Shown: positions 1-8,636 of the stretch, piece after piece
Position numbering within the stretch: the first letter of the stretch is position 1
Layout of the letters: the number at the start of each line of letters is the position of its first letter
Source: Rufibacter sp. LB8
GTDB taxonomy: Bacteria; Bacteroidota; Bacteroidia; Cytophagales; Hymenobacteraceae
Direction of reading: 5' to 3'
Assembly: GCF_014876185.1 (NCBI RefSeq)
Contig: NZ_JADALJ010000001.1
Span: forward strand, 992,001 to 1,056,000
Length of the DNA: 64,000 nucleotides
Program-made: the position numbers and the translations under genes
The notes under the pieces: generated by a model
What the model was told of the DNA's origin: nothing
Database searches by the model: none
What the model saw: the letters and a program-made list of their open reading frames with translations, nothing else

Positions 1-1
1 T

Positions 2-139
2 GATTGTAGGGACAGGTCGCGACCTGACCTCACGCATTCCTGATAAATACGCATTCCCATGAGGTGCTGTCTTATTTGTTGTATGGTGGGCTAATTGCCA
101 GGGCCGCCGTTCAGGACAGGTCACGACCTGTCCCTACTT
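2..139. repeat. MITE-like element, family B copy 1
   Basis: About 138 bp bounded by inverted copies of GTAGGGACAGGTCRCGACCTG. The termini are themselves nearly palindromic. The interior carries CACGCATTCCTGAT and CGCATTCC words that recur in reverse orientation in the element at 11288-11421. No coding capacity is visible. Confidence 0.75.
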
Positions 140-269
140 GTCTAAAGATGGCCAGTAGAAATAAAAACCTTTCTTCTTAGCTGCGCTCCTTTCTCAAACT
201 CTCAATTGGCCTATCCACTTAATCGGAGAATCTGCGCGTGGTACGTGTCCTTCTTGATTTCAAACTTTT

Positions 270-309
270 CTGTTTTCGGCCTCATTTACAGAAATGAGCC
301 CGAAAACAG
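270..309. repeat. Palindromic repeat A, copy 1
   Basis: Near-perfect 40-bp palindrome built of CTGTTTTCGG...CCGAAAACAG arms around CTCATTT/AAATGAG. It lies downstream of gpsA, before the gpsA terminator hairpin. Confidence 0.85.
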
Positions 310-330
310 GAATGAAAAACGTTGGATAAC

Positions 331-365
331 AAAAGACCACCTTGCGAAAACAAGGTGGTCTTTTT
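331..365 (-). terminator. Rho-independent terminator of the gpsA operon
   Basis: A 14-bp stem, AAAAGACCACCTTG paired with CAAGGTGGTCTTTT around a six-base loop. Read on the minus strand it ends in a T-run, 24 bases past the gpsA stop codon. Confidence 0.8.
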
Positions 366-388
366 GTTATGGGCCAAACTAAAGCTGC

Positions 389-1387
389 TTACTTAAACTT
401 ATCCTTTAAAATGTCTATCTCCAGAGCTGGCGAAAAGCGCTCATACAAAATATGGTACACGGCCGTGGTGATAGGCATGTCCACCTGCAGACGTTTGTTC
501 AGTTCATAGATGCTTTGCACGGCGTAATAGCCCTCGGCCACCATGTTCATTTCAAACTGGGCAGATTTCACGGTATAGCCCCGGCCAATCATATTCCCGA
601 AGGTGCGGTTCCGGCTGAACTGCGAATAGGCGGTCACCAGCAAATCTCCCAGATAGGCGCTGCCTGTTAAATTTCGCGGCAAGGGCATGATGGCGTGCAG
701 GAAATCTTCAATCTCCGTCATGGCATTGGAGACCATCACCGCCTGAAAATTGTCGCCGTAGTTTAAACCATGGGCAATGCCGCAGGCCAGGGCAATGATG
801 TTCTTGAGCACCGCGCAATACTCCACGCCGTCAATGTCATCCAAGGGGTTGGCTTTCACGTAACGGTTCCGGAGAAGGCGGCAAAACTGTTCTGCCCGTA
901 CAATGTCATGCGACCCGATGGTGAGGTAACTCTGCTTTTCCAGGGCAACTTCCTCGGCGTGGCAGGGCCCGGCAATCACGCATTGGTGCTCGGCCGGAAC
1001 GCCGTACTGTTCTCCCAAGTAATCGGTGATCAAGATGTTCTGGACCGGAATCATGCCTTTCACCGCCGATACCAACGTTTTGCCTTTAAAGGCGTCTTGC
1101 GCCAAGGGCGTAAGCGCCTGCTGCACAAACGCGGCCGGCACCGCAAGAATCACCCAATCGGCTTTGGCCACGGTTTCAGCCAGATCAGTAGACGGTTTTA
1201 CATAGTCCAGGTCAAACCGAACGCCGCTGAGGTACCGTGGGTTGTGGGCGTATTGCTGCAGATGGGCTACGTCTTCAGGGCTCCGGAGCCACCAATTGAC
1301 TTCGGCGCCGTTCTCAGACAGAATCTTCACCAGGGCGGTAGCCCAGCTACCCCCACCCACTACCGCAATTTTCTCTTGTATCTGCAA
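389..1387 (-). CDS. gpsA: NAD(P)H-dependent glycerol-3-phosphate dehydrogenase
   Basis: Cytosolic enzyme reducing dihydroxyacetone phosphate to sn-glycerol-3-phosphate, the backbone for phospholipid synthesis. The 332-residue length is normal for GpsA. Residues 7-18 carry the Rossmann motif VVGGGSWATAL, and the conserved catalytic-lysine region AVLKNIIALACGI lies near residue 194, with the GxxxLGDLL-type segment further on. It is the last gene of the minus-strand run sdaAB-tolC-hlyD-gpsA, starting only 3 bases after the hlyD stop, so it is probably co-transcribed with an efflux module it has no functional tie to. A clear terminator follows. Family assignment is confident. Confidence 0.95.
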   Translation of the reverse strand: MQIQEKIAVVGGGSWATALVKILSENGAEVNWWLRSPEDVAHLQQYAHNPRYLSGVRFDLDYVKPSTDLAETVAKADWVILAVPAAFVQQALTPLAQDAFKGKTLVSAVKGMIPVQNILITDYLGEQYGVPAEHQCVIAGPCHAEEVALEKQSYLTIGSHDIVRAEQFCRLLRNRYVKANPLDDIDGVEYCAVLKNIIALACGIAHGLNYGDNFQAVMVSNAMTEIEDFLHAIMPLPRNLTGSAYLGDLLVTAYSQFSRNRTFGNMIGRGYTVKSAQFEMNMVAEGYYAVQSIYELNKRLQVDMPITTAVYHILYERFSPALEIDILKDKFK

Positions 1388-1390
1388 GGG

Positions 1391-2779
1391 TTATTCTTCT
1401 ACTGGTTTCTCTTCTTTTAAACTTTTACTCAGTGATTTTTCATCCTTCACTACCACTACGTCACCGTCTTTCAACTGTTTAGAAACGGCTCTGAATGGTC
1501 CTGAAATCACTTCCTGGCCTGGTTTCAAGCCTGAGAGAATCTCAATGTTGTCAAAGTCACTAATGCCGGTGGTCACTTTCACCATCTTCACTTTGCCTTT
1601 TTCATGCACAAACACCACTTCGTCTGGGCGCTCTCCGGCTCTTACTGGTTTCTCAGGGCCTTGGGTGTTTGCGTCTGCCGGGGCAGTGGTTTCTTTTTTA
1701 GCGCCGGGTTTGTCTTTGCTTCTGGTAGTCACAGAGGCCAACGGCACTGACAGTACGTCTGACTTTTGGTCGGTGATGATGTCCACGGAGGCAGTCATGC
1801 CCGGTCTGAATGGCGAACGACCGCTTTTCTGCACCATGTCCTGGTACGAGTCATTCAACAACCGGATGCGCACTTCAAACTCGGTCACAGCTTCTAAGGT
1901 AGTCGCGTCTTTGGCCGTATTGGCGATGGACGTTACCAGACCTCTGAACTTGCGGTTTTCGCCGGAGTAGGAATCCACTTCCACAATGGCAGAATCATTC
2001 AGGTGCACGCGTACAATGTCGTTTTCGTTCACGTTCACGCGTACTTCCATGTTACTCAGGTTGGCAATGCGCATGATCTCAGTTCCGGCCATTTGGGAGG
2101 TTCCTACCACGCGTTCGCCTTTTTCCACGCTCAGTTTAGAGATGGTGCCGTTCACCGGGGAGAAAATGGTGGTCTTGTCCAGGTTTCTTCTGGATTCTTC
2201 CAAAGAAGCGCTGGCGCTGCGTACCGTGGATTCGGCACCGCGCACACTTTGGCGGGCGGCGTCTAGTTCGGCGCGGTTGGCTTCATACTGAGCGCGGGAA
2301 GCGTCAAACTCAGACTGCGAAATCACCTTCTGCTCAAACAGTTTGCGGTTACGCTCATAGTTCTGTTGTATGTTTTTGCTGTTGGCCAAGGCTTGGTTCA
2401 GTCTGGCTTTGGCTTGCGCCAGGTTGGCGCGCTGCGTGTTTACCGAGGCGGATTGCATCTCCACCATGGCCTGGTAATTGTCAGGGCGAATGCGCAACAA
2501 TAATTGGCCCGCCTTTACAGAATCGCCTTCTTTCACAAACAGCTCAGTGATTTCCCCTGAAACGTCTGGGCTGATTTTTACTTCAATCTCAGGCTGAATC
2601 TTGCCGGAGGCGCTTACTTTCTCCACAATGGTGGCGGGCTTCACTTTCTCCACCATCACCTCGGTGCCTTCTTCTTTGCCAATCCAACCGCTCTTTTTAG
2701 CTACCAGCAGAAACACCAGCAGCAATACTACCAATCCGCCTAAAATGTATAATAGTTTGTTTGATTTACGTTTAGCCAT
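1391..2779 (-). CDS. Efflux RND/ABC periplasmic adaptor (HlyD/MacA family)
   Basis: Membrane-fusion adaptor bridging an inner-membrane pump to a TolC-type channel. It begins with a short basic stretch and one membrane helix (about residues 9-26, LLYILGGLVVLLLVFLLVA). A biotinyl-lipoyl-like half follows (KISPDVSGEITELFVKEGD), then a long alpha-helical hairpin rich in Q, A, N and R (about 105-200), the second lipoyl half (SPVNGTISKLSVEKGERV), and beta-barrel and membrane-proximal domains. Residues about 355-385 are a charged, proline-rich insertion. It follows the tolC-like gene by 7 bases. No ABC or RND pump gene is adjacent, so the partner must be encoded elsewhere. MacA-type is inference. 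Confidence 0.88.
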   Translation of the reverse strand: MAKRKSNKLLYILGGLVVLLLVFLLVAKKSGWIGKEEGTEVMVEKVKPATIVEKVSASGKIQPEIEVKISPDVSGEITELFVKEGDSVKAGQLLLRIRPDNYQAMVEMQSASVNTQRANLAQAKARLNQALANSKNIQQNYERNRKLFEQKVISQSEFDASRAQYEANRAELDAARQSVRGAESTVRSASASLEESRRNLDKTTIFSPVNGTISKLSVEKGERVVGTSQMAGTEIMRIANLSNMEVRVNVNENDIVRVHLNDSAIVEVDSYSGENRKFRGLVTSIANTAKDATTLEAVTEFEVRIRLLNDSYQDMVQKSGRSPFRPGMTASVDIITDQKSDVLSVPLASVTTRSKDKPGAKKETTAPADANTQGPEKPVRAGERPDEVVFVHEKGKVKMVKVTTGISDFDNIEILSGLKPGQEVISGPFRAVSKQLKDGDVVVVKDEKSLSKSLKEEKPVEE

Positions 2780-2786
2780 GGCTAGG

Positions 2787-4253
2787 TTACAAGGTTATGG
2801 TTTTACCCTGGTAGAATTCCAGGATCTTTAATTTGAAAGTGTAGTCGTATTTGGCTTGAATGATGTCTGACTGGGCTTTGACCAGGTTGTTGCGGGCCAC
2901 GTTGAAATCAACGTTGTTGATCAAACCGTTGTTGAGTCTGATCTCCGCGTTTTTATAGGCCTGGTCAAACGCTTCTAGTTGACGCTTGGCAGCCGAAAAC
3001 CGTTTCTGCGCGCCAATGGCATCTGTGTAAGACTGGGCAATGATTTGTTGCAAGTCATTTCTGGCGATGTCTTTGTTCAGTTCCGCGTTGCGTAACCCAA
3101 TTCTGGAAAGCTGCACGTTGTTTCTCACCCGGAAACCGTTCAAGATAGGAATGTTCAGGTTCAACCCAATGAACTGCCCTAAGTTGTCTTGCAACTGGTT
3201 GAAATACGGGTAAGTCAAAGGAGTTCTGTCAACTATCATTGTCTCAGCGAACACCGGTTGGCCACTGCCATCTACCACACCAATCTGACGTCTTACCGGG
3301 ATAGGCTGCCCAATGGCGAATAAATTTGAACCGCTGGAATACCGGCTACTGATGCTTCCTACCAAGCTCAAGCTGGGTTGGTAAGCACCCCGGGCAATGG
3401 CCACAGACTGCTTGGCGCTCTCAATCCGGAGCATGGCCCGTTTGATCTCAGGCATCACCTCTTCCGCGGTTCTAAACACCTCCTGCGGATTAAATGACAC
3501 TACTGACTGGTCTGGGTCTGGCAACTGGGGCACCTCAATAGCGAAGTTAGACGGCATGGCGTTTTCCAGATTCAGGAGGTTGATCAGCCTGAGTTCTGCC
3601 AATTCAATGTTGTTCTGTGCCGTAATGATATTCAATTCATCACTAGCCATTTGGGCATTGAGATCTAACACATTGCTTTCAGGTACGCTGCCGGCTTTGA
3701 ACAGGCGTTGGGTGCGGTCTAACTGGCTTTGTGTTAGCGTAAGGCGCTCCTGGTTGGTCTTGAGCAGTTCCTGGTTCAGCAGAATTTGCATGTAGGCCGT
3801 CACCGCGTTCAGGACTATATCATTCTGGGCTTTCTGCTGATCCAGCTTGAAAGCTTCATGGTCCAGACGGTTGCGTTTAATGGTGTTCTGCACCTGCAAG
3901 CCGCTGTACAGATTGACCTGGCCGCTTACCGAAAAACTACCAGACCAGATTTGGGTGTTCTGGATTTCGTTACGAACGGGGTCCAGGAAGAAACCATTAT
4001 TGAACCCGTGCGACCCGCTTCCGTTGATGGAGGGCAATTGGTTGGCGCGGGCCTGGTTAGCGTTGATGGCGGCTTGTTCCACAGAAAGGCCCACCTGACG
4101 CACCTGCAGGTTGTTCTTGACCGCATGGTCAATCACCTGCCGCAAGTTCCAGACGGTTTCACCGGTGGGCGCCGCGGTTTGGGCCGTTGCGAGGGAGTGC
4201 CCTCCTGTGGCCAGGCCAAGCGTTAAGAGCAAGGCAGAAGAAAATCTCGGCAT
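2787..4253 (-). CDS. TolC family outer-membrane efflux protein
   Basis: Outer-membrane channel protein of the OEP/TolC family, about 488 residues. It has an N-terminal signal peptide (MPRFSSALLLTLGLATG, then ATAQ). Two OEP repeats follow, recognisable from long amphipathic helices with the AVKNNLQVRQ start and NGLINNVDFNVARNNLVKAQ near the C-terminus. ATG at 4253 gives a clean signal peptide and avoids overlap with sdaAB. An alternative ATG at 4265 would add four residues (MTYK) and overlap sdaAB by 11 bases. It should work with the adaptor encoded immediately downstream. Substrate is unknown. Confidence 0.88.
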   Translation of the reverse strand: MPRFSSALLLTLGLATGGHSLATAQTAAPTGETVWNLRQVIDHAVKNNLQVRQVGLSVEQAAINANQARANQLPSINGSGSHGFNNGFFLDPVRNEIQNTQIWSGSFSVSGQVNLYSGLQVQNTIKRNRLDHEAFKLDQQKAQNDIVLNAVTAYMQILLNQELLKTNQERLTLTQSQLDRTQRLFKAGSVPESNVLDLNAQMASDELNIITAQNNIELAELRLINLLNLENAMPSNFAIEVPQLPDPDQSVVSFNPQEVFRTAEEVMPEIKRAMLRIESAKQSVAIARGAYQPSLSLVGSISSRYSSGSNLFAIGQPIPVRRQIGVVDGSGQPVFAETMIVDRTPLTYPYFNQLQDNLGQFIGLNLNIPILNGFRVRNNVQLSRIGLRNAELNKDIARNDLQQIIAQSYTDAIGAQKRFSAAKRQLEAFDQAYKNAEIRLNNGLINNVDFNVARNNLVKAQSDIIQAKYDYTFKLKILEFYQGKTITL

Positions 4254-4254
4254 T

Positions 4255-4935
4255 TTATAAGTCAATGTTAGGAATATAGATCACATTTTTCACCCAGCTT
4301 AATTGCCGGAGGTATTCTAACGATATAGGCCGCAGGCCTGAGTCCATTTCTATAAATTGCCGGGCCATATCATGGCGGCCCTTGCGGCTCACGTTCATGG
4401 TGGCAATGTTGCAGTCATCATGCGCAATCACGCTGGAGATAAAGGCAATGCTGCCCTGCACGTCGTCGGCGTCAATGATGAGCGTGTGCAAGTTAGCAGA
4501 AAAGTTAGACGGAAAGCCATCTACCTCCACAATGCTGATCACGCCGCCGCCCCGGCTCTGTCCTACCACCTCAGCTGTTCGGCCGTCTGCCGCCGTCAAA
4601 TTAAGCTTTATGGTGTTGGGGTGCATGGTAGATGCGTTTCCCACTGATTTAAAATGATATTTCAACCCGTACTCCTGGGCATGGTCAAACGCCTCTTTGA
4701 TGCGCGTGTCATCGGTCTTGAAATCCAGCATGCCGGCAATAATGGCGCGGTCGCTGCCGTGGCCTTCATAGGTGCGCGCAAACGAGTTGTAAAACGTGAC
4801 CGTGGCATCTACCGGTTGAGCCCCCAGAATTCTGATAGCGGCCCGGGCAATGCGTACCACGCCGGCGGTATGCGAGCTGGAAGGCCCAATCATGACCGGT
4901 CCAATCATATCAAAAATGCTGCTTTTCTCTGCCAT
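4255..4935 (-). CDS. sdaAB: L-serine dehydratase, iron-sulfur-dependent, beta subunit
   Basis: Beta chain of the two-subunit 4Fe-4S L-serine ammonia-lyase that converts L-serine to pyruvate and ammonia. Residues 8-35 hold the SDH-beta signature (MIGPVMIGPSSSHTAG). A C-terminal ACT domain runs from about residue 148 (HTLIIDADDVQGSIAFISSV) and is expected to sense serine. The 226-residue length fits the beta subunit; no alpha subunit (sdaAA) is in this window. It is the first gene of the minus-strand run, with a Bacteroidota-type -7 box at 4962-4969. Coupling to efflux genes looks like positional co-transcription and not shared function. Confidence 0.92.
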   Translation of the reverse strand: MAEKSSIFDMIGPVMIGPSSSHTAGVVRIARAAIRILGAQPVDATVTFYNSFARTYEGHGSDRAIIAGMLDFKTDDTRIKEAFDHAQEYGLKYHFKSVGNASTMHPNTIKLNLTAADGRTAEVVGQSRGGGVISIVEVDGFPSNFSANLHTLIIDADDVQGSIAFISSVIAHDDCNIATMNVSRKGRHDMARQFIEMDSGLRPISLEYLRQLSWVKNVIYIPNIDL

Positions 4936-4961
4936 GGTCTGTTTTTGGAGGTGTTTAGCTC

Positions 4962-4969
4962 CAAAGGTA
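4962..4969 (-). promoter_or_regulatory. Bacteroidota-type -7 promoter box before sdaAB
   Basis: CAAAGGTA on the plus strand is TACCTTTG on the minus strand, an exact TAnnTTTG match 27 bases upstream of the sdaAB ATG. No convincing -33 TTTG was located. Confidence 0.5.
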
Positions 4970-5156
4970 AAAATATTGCGGAGCTGTATAGAGGCTCACC
5001 TGAATTATTGCGCCTGAACTGGTAAAATCCCGCCTGCTCCTGCTGGTCACCCCGTAAACCCTGCGGTAATGCTTGGGGTGGCCGGGTTTTCCAATTAGTT
5101 TTACTTTCTTTGTCGAAGCTTTAAGGCCTTTATTACAAATATTCACAAATTAATAT

Positions 5157-6125
5157 ATGTCTGACAAGAACTTCTCCCCGGAGGTCCTGGCTTTGCTGGA
5201 CCAGCTTCAACAGAAATACCGGCCGCTGGGGCAGGATCTGGCATCATACCTGGAAGGGCTTTTGTATTCTGACTTCCTCAACTACTGGGATTACATTCAC
5301 CTGGACACCCTGTTGAGCCTCCAGAACCCGCGCACCAAAATACCCGATGAGGAAATCTTCATCATGTACCACCAGATCACCGAGCTCTACTTCAAACTCT
5401 GCCTGCATGAGTACAACCAGGTAGCCGCCGACCCAGCTCCAACTGGCCAAATGCTCCTCACCCGCGTGGGCCGCATTAACCGCTATTTCGAGAATCTGAT
5501 TGATTCTTTTGACGTGATGGTAGACGGTATGGACCCTAAGGAATTCTTAAAGTTCCGGATGGCGCTTATGCCCGCAAGTGGTTTTCAGTCAGTGCAGTAT
5601 AGAATGATTGAAATCTGCTCCACGGACCTGCGCAACCTCACCGACAAAGCCAAACGCGAAGCCCTGGGCCTGCAAAGCACCCACGAGGAAATGTACGGCT
5701 GCATCTACTGGAAAGAGGGCGCCACTGAAGCCGCTACCGGTGCCAAAACCCTCACTTTGCTTCAATTCGAGGAGAAATATTCGGCTAAATTAATCCGGCA
5801 CGCGCAGGAGTTCGCCACCAAAAACCTGTGGGCGGTATACAAACAATTGAGCCCGAAGGAACAGCAGAACCCCAAGCTCATCAACCACCTCAAGGAACTG
5901 GACAGCAACGTGAACGTGAACTGGCCGCTCATGCATTACAAATCGGCGGTGCGGTACCTGCACAAAGACCCGTCGGTGATTGCGGCCACCGGCGGCACTA
6001 ACTGGCAGAAATACCTGCCTCCCAAATTCCAGAAGCGCATCTTCTACCCAGAAATATGGACTGCTGAGGAAATAGACAACTGGGGCAAAGGCTGGGTGAA
6101 TGACATTGTGGGGGAAGTTGATTAA
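5157..6125 (+). CDS. Tryptophan 2,3-dioxygenase family protein
   Basis: Haem-dependent dioxygenase family opening the indole ring of L-tryptophan to N-formylkynurenine, first step of the kynurenine route. Family features are the early YLEGLLYSDFLNYWDYIHLDTLL region, the MYHQITELYFKLCLHE segment carrying the expected distal His, and ASGFQSVQYRMIE, which matches the TDO (P/A)SGFQS.xR motif. The 322-residue length is typical of the Bacteroidetes branch. The gene stands alone, and none of the later kynurenine-pathway genes is nearby. A TTTCTTTG near-match to the -7 box at 5105-5112 may be its promoter. Fold is confident; the substrate is inferred. Confidence 0.85.
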   Translation: MSDKNFSPEVLALLDQLQQKYRPLGQDLASYLEGLLYSDFLNYWDYIHLDTLLSLQNPRTKIPDEEIFIMYHQITELYFKLCLHEYNQVAADPAPTGQMLLTRVGRINRYFENLIDSFDVMVDGMDPKEFLKFRMALMPASGFQSVQYRMIEICSTDLRNLTDKAKREALGLQSTHEEMYGCIYWKEGATEAATGAKTLTLLQFEEKYSAKLIRHAQEFATKNLWAVYKQLSPKEQQNPKLINHLKELDSNVNVNWPLMHYKSAVRYLHKDPSVIAATGGTNWQKYLPPKFQKRIFYPEIWTAEEIDNWGKGWVNDIVGEVD

Positions 6126-6166
6126 CTTTTTAATTTGAAAATTTGGGAATTTGGGAATTTGAAAAT

Positions 6167-6216
6167 GGTTTCTGTTTTCGGGCTCATTTCCAGAAATGAG
6201 CCCGAAAACAGAAACC
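6167..6216. repeat. Palindromic repeat A, copy 2
   Basis: Perfect long palindrome; the arms extend the core to GGTTTCTGTTTTCGGGCTCA and its complement, with CATTTCCAGAAATG as centre. It follows the dioxygenase stop by 41 bases. The preceding stretch 6130-6165 is an AATTTGGGAATTTG word array (family D). Confidence 0.9.
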
Positions 6217-6222
6217 TTATCA

Positions 6223-6345
6223 ATGCCGCAAGTTTAGGCGCAGCGTAAATGTGGCTGAACACGTTGTAAGTTTATAAACTTAGTTGAGTTGATAAACCCA
6301 CCAGATGCAAAACCACAAATTACGCTCACGCTAAACTTGCGGCAT
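6223..6345. repeat. MITE-like element, family G copy 1
   Basis: About 123 bp with terminal inverted repeats ATGCCGCAAGTTTA / TAAACTTGCGGCAT. Inside are GAACACGTTGTAAGTTTATA and GAGTTGATAAAC, both also found in the element at 47281-47399. No ORF is visible. It fills most of the gap between the dioxygenase and the FAD oxidoreductase. Confidence 0.75.
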
Positions 6346-6380
6346 TTCATGAAAGCAGGCAATTTCCAGGTATCATTTCC

Positions 6381-6418
6381 CGTTTTCGTGTTCATTTCCA
6401 GAATTGAGCCCGAAAACG
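6381..6418. repeat. Palindromic repeat A, copy 3
   Basis: CGTTTTCGTGTTCATTTC paired imperfectly with GAATTGAGCCCGAAAACG around the usual short centre. It lies 39 bases before the -7 box of the FAD oxidoreductase gene. Confidence 0.8.
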
Positions 6419-6456
6419 AATTTTTGCCGCACTGCTGCTGTTAACAGGCAGAAGCG

Positions 6457-6464
6457 TACCTTTG
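6457..6464 (+). promoter_or_regulatory. Bacteroidota-type -7 box before the FAD oxidoreductase
   Basis: TACCTTTG is an exact TAnnTTTG match, 55 bases upstream of the ATG. The -33 element is not obvious. Confidence 0.5.
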
Positions 6465-6519
6465 CGTTCTCAAGAATACTTAGTACAGTTTTTAAGGTTA
6501 ACTCCCTTACCACTCCTTC

Positions 6520-8103
6520 ATGAAGAAAGAATTAGATTTGGTCTTGTCGCCGGAGGTGGCGTATGACCAGGCCTTGCTGGAGCGCGAACTCTTGCAGCAG
6601 GCAGGTCTCTCCCACCCACAAGAGGCGACCTTCATTCATAAAATCAAGCGCTCCATTGATGCCCGCGGCCGGAAGGTGCAGGTGAAAGTACGCGCCGATG
6701 TCTATACCCAAACCCAAATCCCGGACCTTTCCAGCATTCTCCCCACCTATTTTTATCCTGAAGTAAAACCCAACGCTCCGCGCGTGGTGATTGTGGGCGC
6801 TGGTTCGGCTGGGCTGTTTGCGGCGTTAAGGTGTCTGGAACTGGGCCTGAAACCAGTGGTGGTGGAACGCGGCAAAGACGTGCGCGCCCGCCGGCGTGAT
6901 TTGGCAGCCATCAACAAAGAGCACGTGGTGAACCCAGATTCCAACTACTGTTTTGGTGAAGGCGGGGCGGGCACTTACTCAGACGGAAAACTCTACACAC
7001 GATCCAAGAAACGGGGCGATGTGCAACGCATCCTTCAGATTCTGGTGCAGCACGGCGCTACTACAGATATTCTCTTCGATGCGCACCCGCACATCGGCAC
7101 CAATAAGCTCCCGGTCTTGATTGCCCAGATGCGCGAAACCATTTTGGCTGCCGGCGGCGAAATCCATTTTGAGACCCGAGTCACCGATTTCATCTTGGAA
7201 AAGCAGGAGATGAAAGGCGTGGTCACCGCCAACGGCCAGTCAATTGAAGGCGAAGCAGTAATTCTGGCCACCGGCCACTCGGCCCGCGACATTTATGAAC
7301 TGCTACACGCCAGAAACATATTGATTGAAGCCAAACCCTTCGCCATGGGCGTGCGTGTGGAGCACCAGCAAAGCCTGATAGACGGAATTCAGTACCACTG
7401 CGACGGCGACCGTGGCATGTTCTTACCGGCCGCTTCGTATTCCTTGGTGCACCAGGTTCCTTATAAAGGCCAGGAGCGCGGCGTTTTCTCGTTCTGCATG
7501 TGCCCGGGAGGTTTTATCGTGCCATCAGCCACGGCTCCAGGCGAAGTGGTGGTCAACGGCATGTCGCCTAGCCGCCGCGATTCTAAGTTTGCCAACTCCG
7601 GCATTGTGGTGGCGGTGAACCTGGAAGACATGGATTTAAAACAGCATGGCGCTTTGGCCGGCCTCAGGTTACAACAAACGCTGGAGCAGAAAGCCTGCGC
7701 CGCCGCCGGTGGCACGCAAGTCGCGCCGGCCCAACGGTTGCAGGATTTCGTGAAAGGAAAAGTGTCTGGTTCATTGCTGGAGACCTCGTACCAACCCGGC
7801 TTGGCAAGTGTGGACATGCTGGAGGTGCTCCCTCCCATGATTGGCCAGCGGCTGCGCGGCGGTTTTCAGGAATTTGGCTACAAAATGCGCGGCTACCTCA
7901 CCAACGAAGCGCAGATTGTGGGCGTGGAAAGCAGAACCTCTTCGCCGGTGCGCATACCTAGGGACAAAGAAACGCTACGGCATCCGCAAATCCAGAACCT
8001 GTTCCCGTGTGCCGAGGGTGCGGGCTACGCCGGGGGAATTGTGTCAGCCGCGATGGACGGCGAACGCTGCGCCGAGCAGGTGGCGGTCTTGATCAGGCGC
8101 TAA
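6520..8103 (+). CDS. FAD-dependent NAD(P)-like oxidoreductase (COG2509 type)
   Basis: Uncharacterised flavoprotein dehydrogenase, 527 residues. An N-terminal domain of about 85 residues (LSPEVAYDQALLERELLQQA...) precedes the dinucleotide-binding motif VVIVGAGSAGLFAALRCLELG near residue 90, followed by VVERGKDVRARRRD. GEGGAGTYSDGKLYTRSKKRG near residue 148 and the C-terminal CAEGAGYAGGIVSAAMDGERCAEQV are characteristic of this family and complete the FAD site. Close homologues are annotated only as FAD-dependent proteins and the substrate is unknown. It lies 42 bases upstream of the CoA-binding gene's longer frame and is probably co-directional with it. Confidence 0.85.
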   Translation: MKKELDLVLSPEVAYDQALLERELLQQAGLSHPQEATFIHKIKRSIDARGRKVQVKVRADVYTQTQIPDLSSILPTYFYPEVKPNAPRVVIVGAGSAGLFAALRCLELGLKPVVVERGKDVRARRRDLAAINKEHVVNPDSNYCFGEGGAGTYSDGKLYTRSKKRGDVQRILQILVQHGATTDILFDAHPHIGTNKLPVLIAQMRETILAAGGEIHFETRVTDFILEKQEMKGVVTANGQSIEGEAVILATGHSARDIYELLHARNILIEAKPFAMGVRVEHQQSLIDGIQYHCDGDRGMFLPAASYSLVHQVPYKGQERGVFSFCMCPGGFIVPSATAPGEVVVNGMSPSRRDSKFANSGIVVAVNLEDMDLKQHGALAGLRLQQTLEQKACAAAGGTQVAPAQRLQDFVKGKVSGSLLETSYQPGLASVDMLEVLPPMIGQRLRGGFQEFGYKMRGYLTNEAQIVGVESRTSSPVRIPRDKETLRHPQIQNLFPCAEGAGYAGGIVSAAMDGERCAEQVAVLIRR

Positions 8104-8149
8104 CCTAAGGCCTCTGAATTCAGTATAAACCACAGGCAGCCTTCGGTGG

Positions 8150-8183
8150 TTTTGCCTCCATTTCCAAAACAGAGCCCAAAAAC
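8150..8183. repeat. Degenerate palindromic repeat A abutting a start codon
   Basis: TTTTGCCTCCATTTCCAAAA then CAGAGCCCAAAAAC resembles a decayed copy of repeat A and ends one base before the likely ATG of the CoA-binding protein. Confidence 0.5.
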
Positions 8184-8184
8184 G

Positions 8185-8544
8185 ATGAAAAAGACAGTAG
8201 TGGTAGGCGCCTCAGACAACCCGGGTCGTTACAGTTACAAGGCGGTGCACCAGTTGAAACGCTCGGGTCATGAGGTAGTGCCCGTAGGCATCAAGAAAGG
8301 CGAAGTGGCCGGCCTGCCCATTCAATATGACAAAGCCATGGTGGAAGACGTGGACACCGTCACGCTATACGTGGGCCCGCAGAACCAACCCAGCTGGTAT
8401 GACTACATCTTGTCTCTAAAACCCAAGCGCATCATCTTCAACCCCGGCACTGAGAACTACGAGTTCGAGAAGAAAGCCCAGGAACAGAACATTGAAACCC
8501 TCCACGCCTGCACCTTGGTAATGCTCTCTGTGGGGCAGTATTAA
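8185..8544 (+). CDS. CoA-binding domain protein (YccU-like)
   Basis: Small stand-alone CoA_binding-type Rossmann protein of 119 residues. MKKTVVVGASDNPGRYSYKA opens the nucleotide-binding fold, and IIFNPGTENYEFEKKA matches the family's NPGxEN segment. The exact ligand and role are not known for this family. The frame is open for 13 further codons upstream to 8146, but that extension is encoded by a degenerate palindromic repeat, so ATG 8185 is preferred. A hairpin with an AAAGAGCCTG stem follows and probably ends the transcript. Confidence 0.85.
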   Translation: MKKTVVVGASDNPGRYSYKAVHQLKRSGHEVVPVGIKKGEVAGLPIQYDKAMVEDVDTVTLYVGPQNQPSWYDYILSLKPKRIIFNPGTENYEFEKKAQEQNIETLHACTLVMLSVGQY

Positions 8545-8567
8545 GATTTTTTTTTGAGACGATATTG

Positions 8568-8597
8568 AAAGAGCCTGGGAAATTTCTCAGGCTCTTT
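8568..8597 (+). terminator. Terminator after the CoA-binding gene
   Basis: Stem AAAGAGCCTG / CAGGCTCTTT with a ten-base AT-rich loop, 23 bases beyond the stop codon. A separate T9 tract precedes it. Confidence 0.65.
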
Positions 8598-8598
8598 C

Positions 8599-8636
8599 CG
8601 TTTTTGGGCTCGTATCTAAAAATGAGGGTAAAAACG
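8599..8636. repeat. Palindromic repeat A, copy 4
   Basis: Diverged copy: CGTTTTTGGGCTCGTATC then AATGAGGGTAAAAACG, directly behind the terminator hairpin. Confidence 0.65.

Noticed and set aside
770-1420. Long plus-strand open frame opposite gpsA
   Set aside because: It lies wholly antisense to a clear, conserved gene and has no family features. Similar long frames opposite other genes (for example 15582-16325) were dismissed for the same reason.
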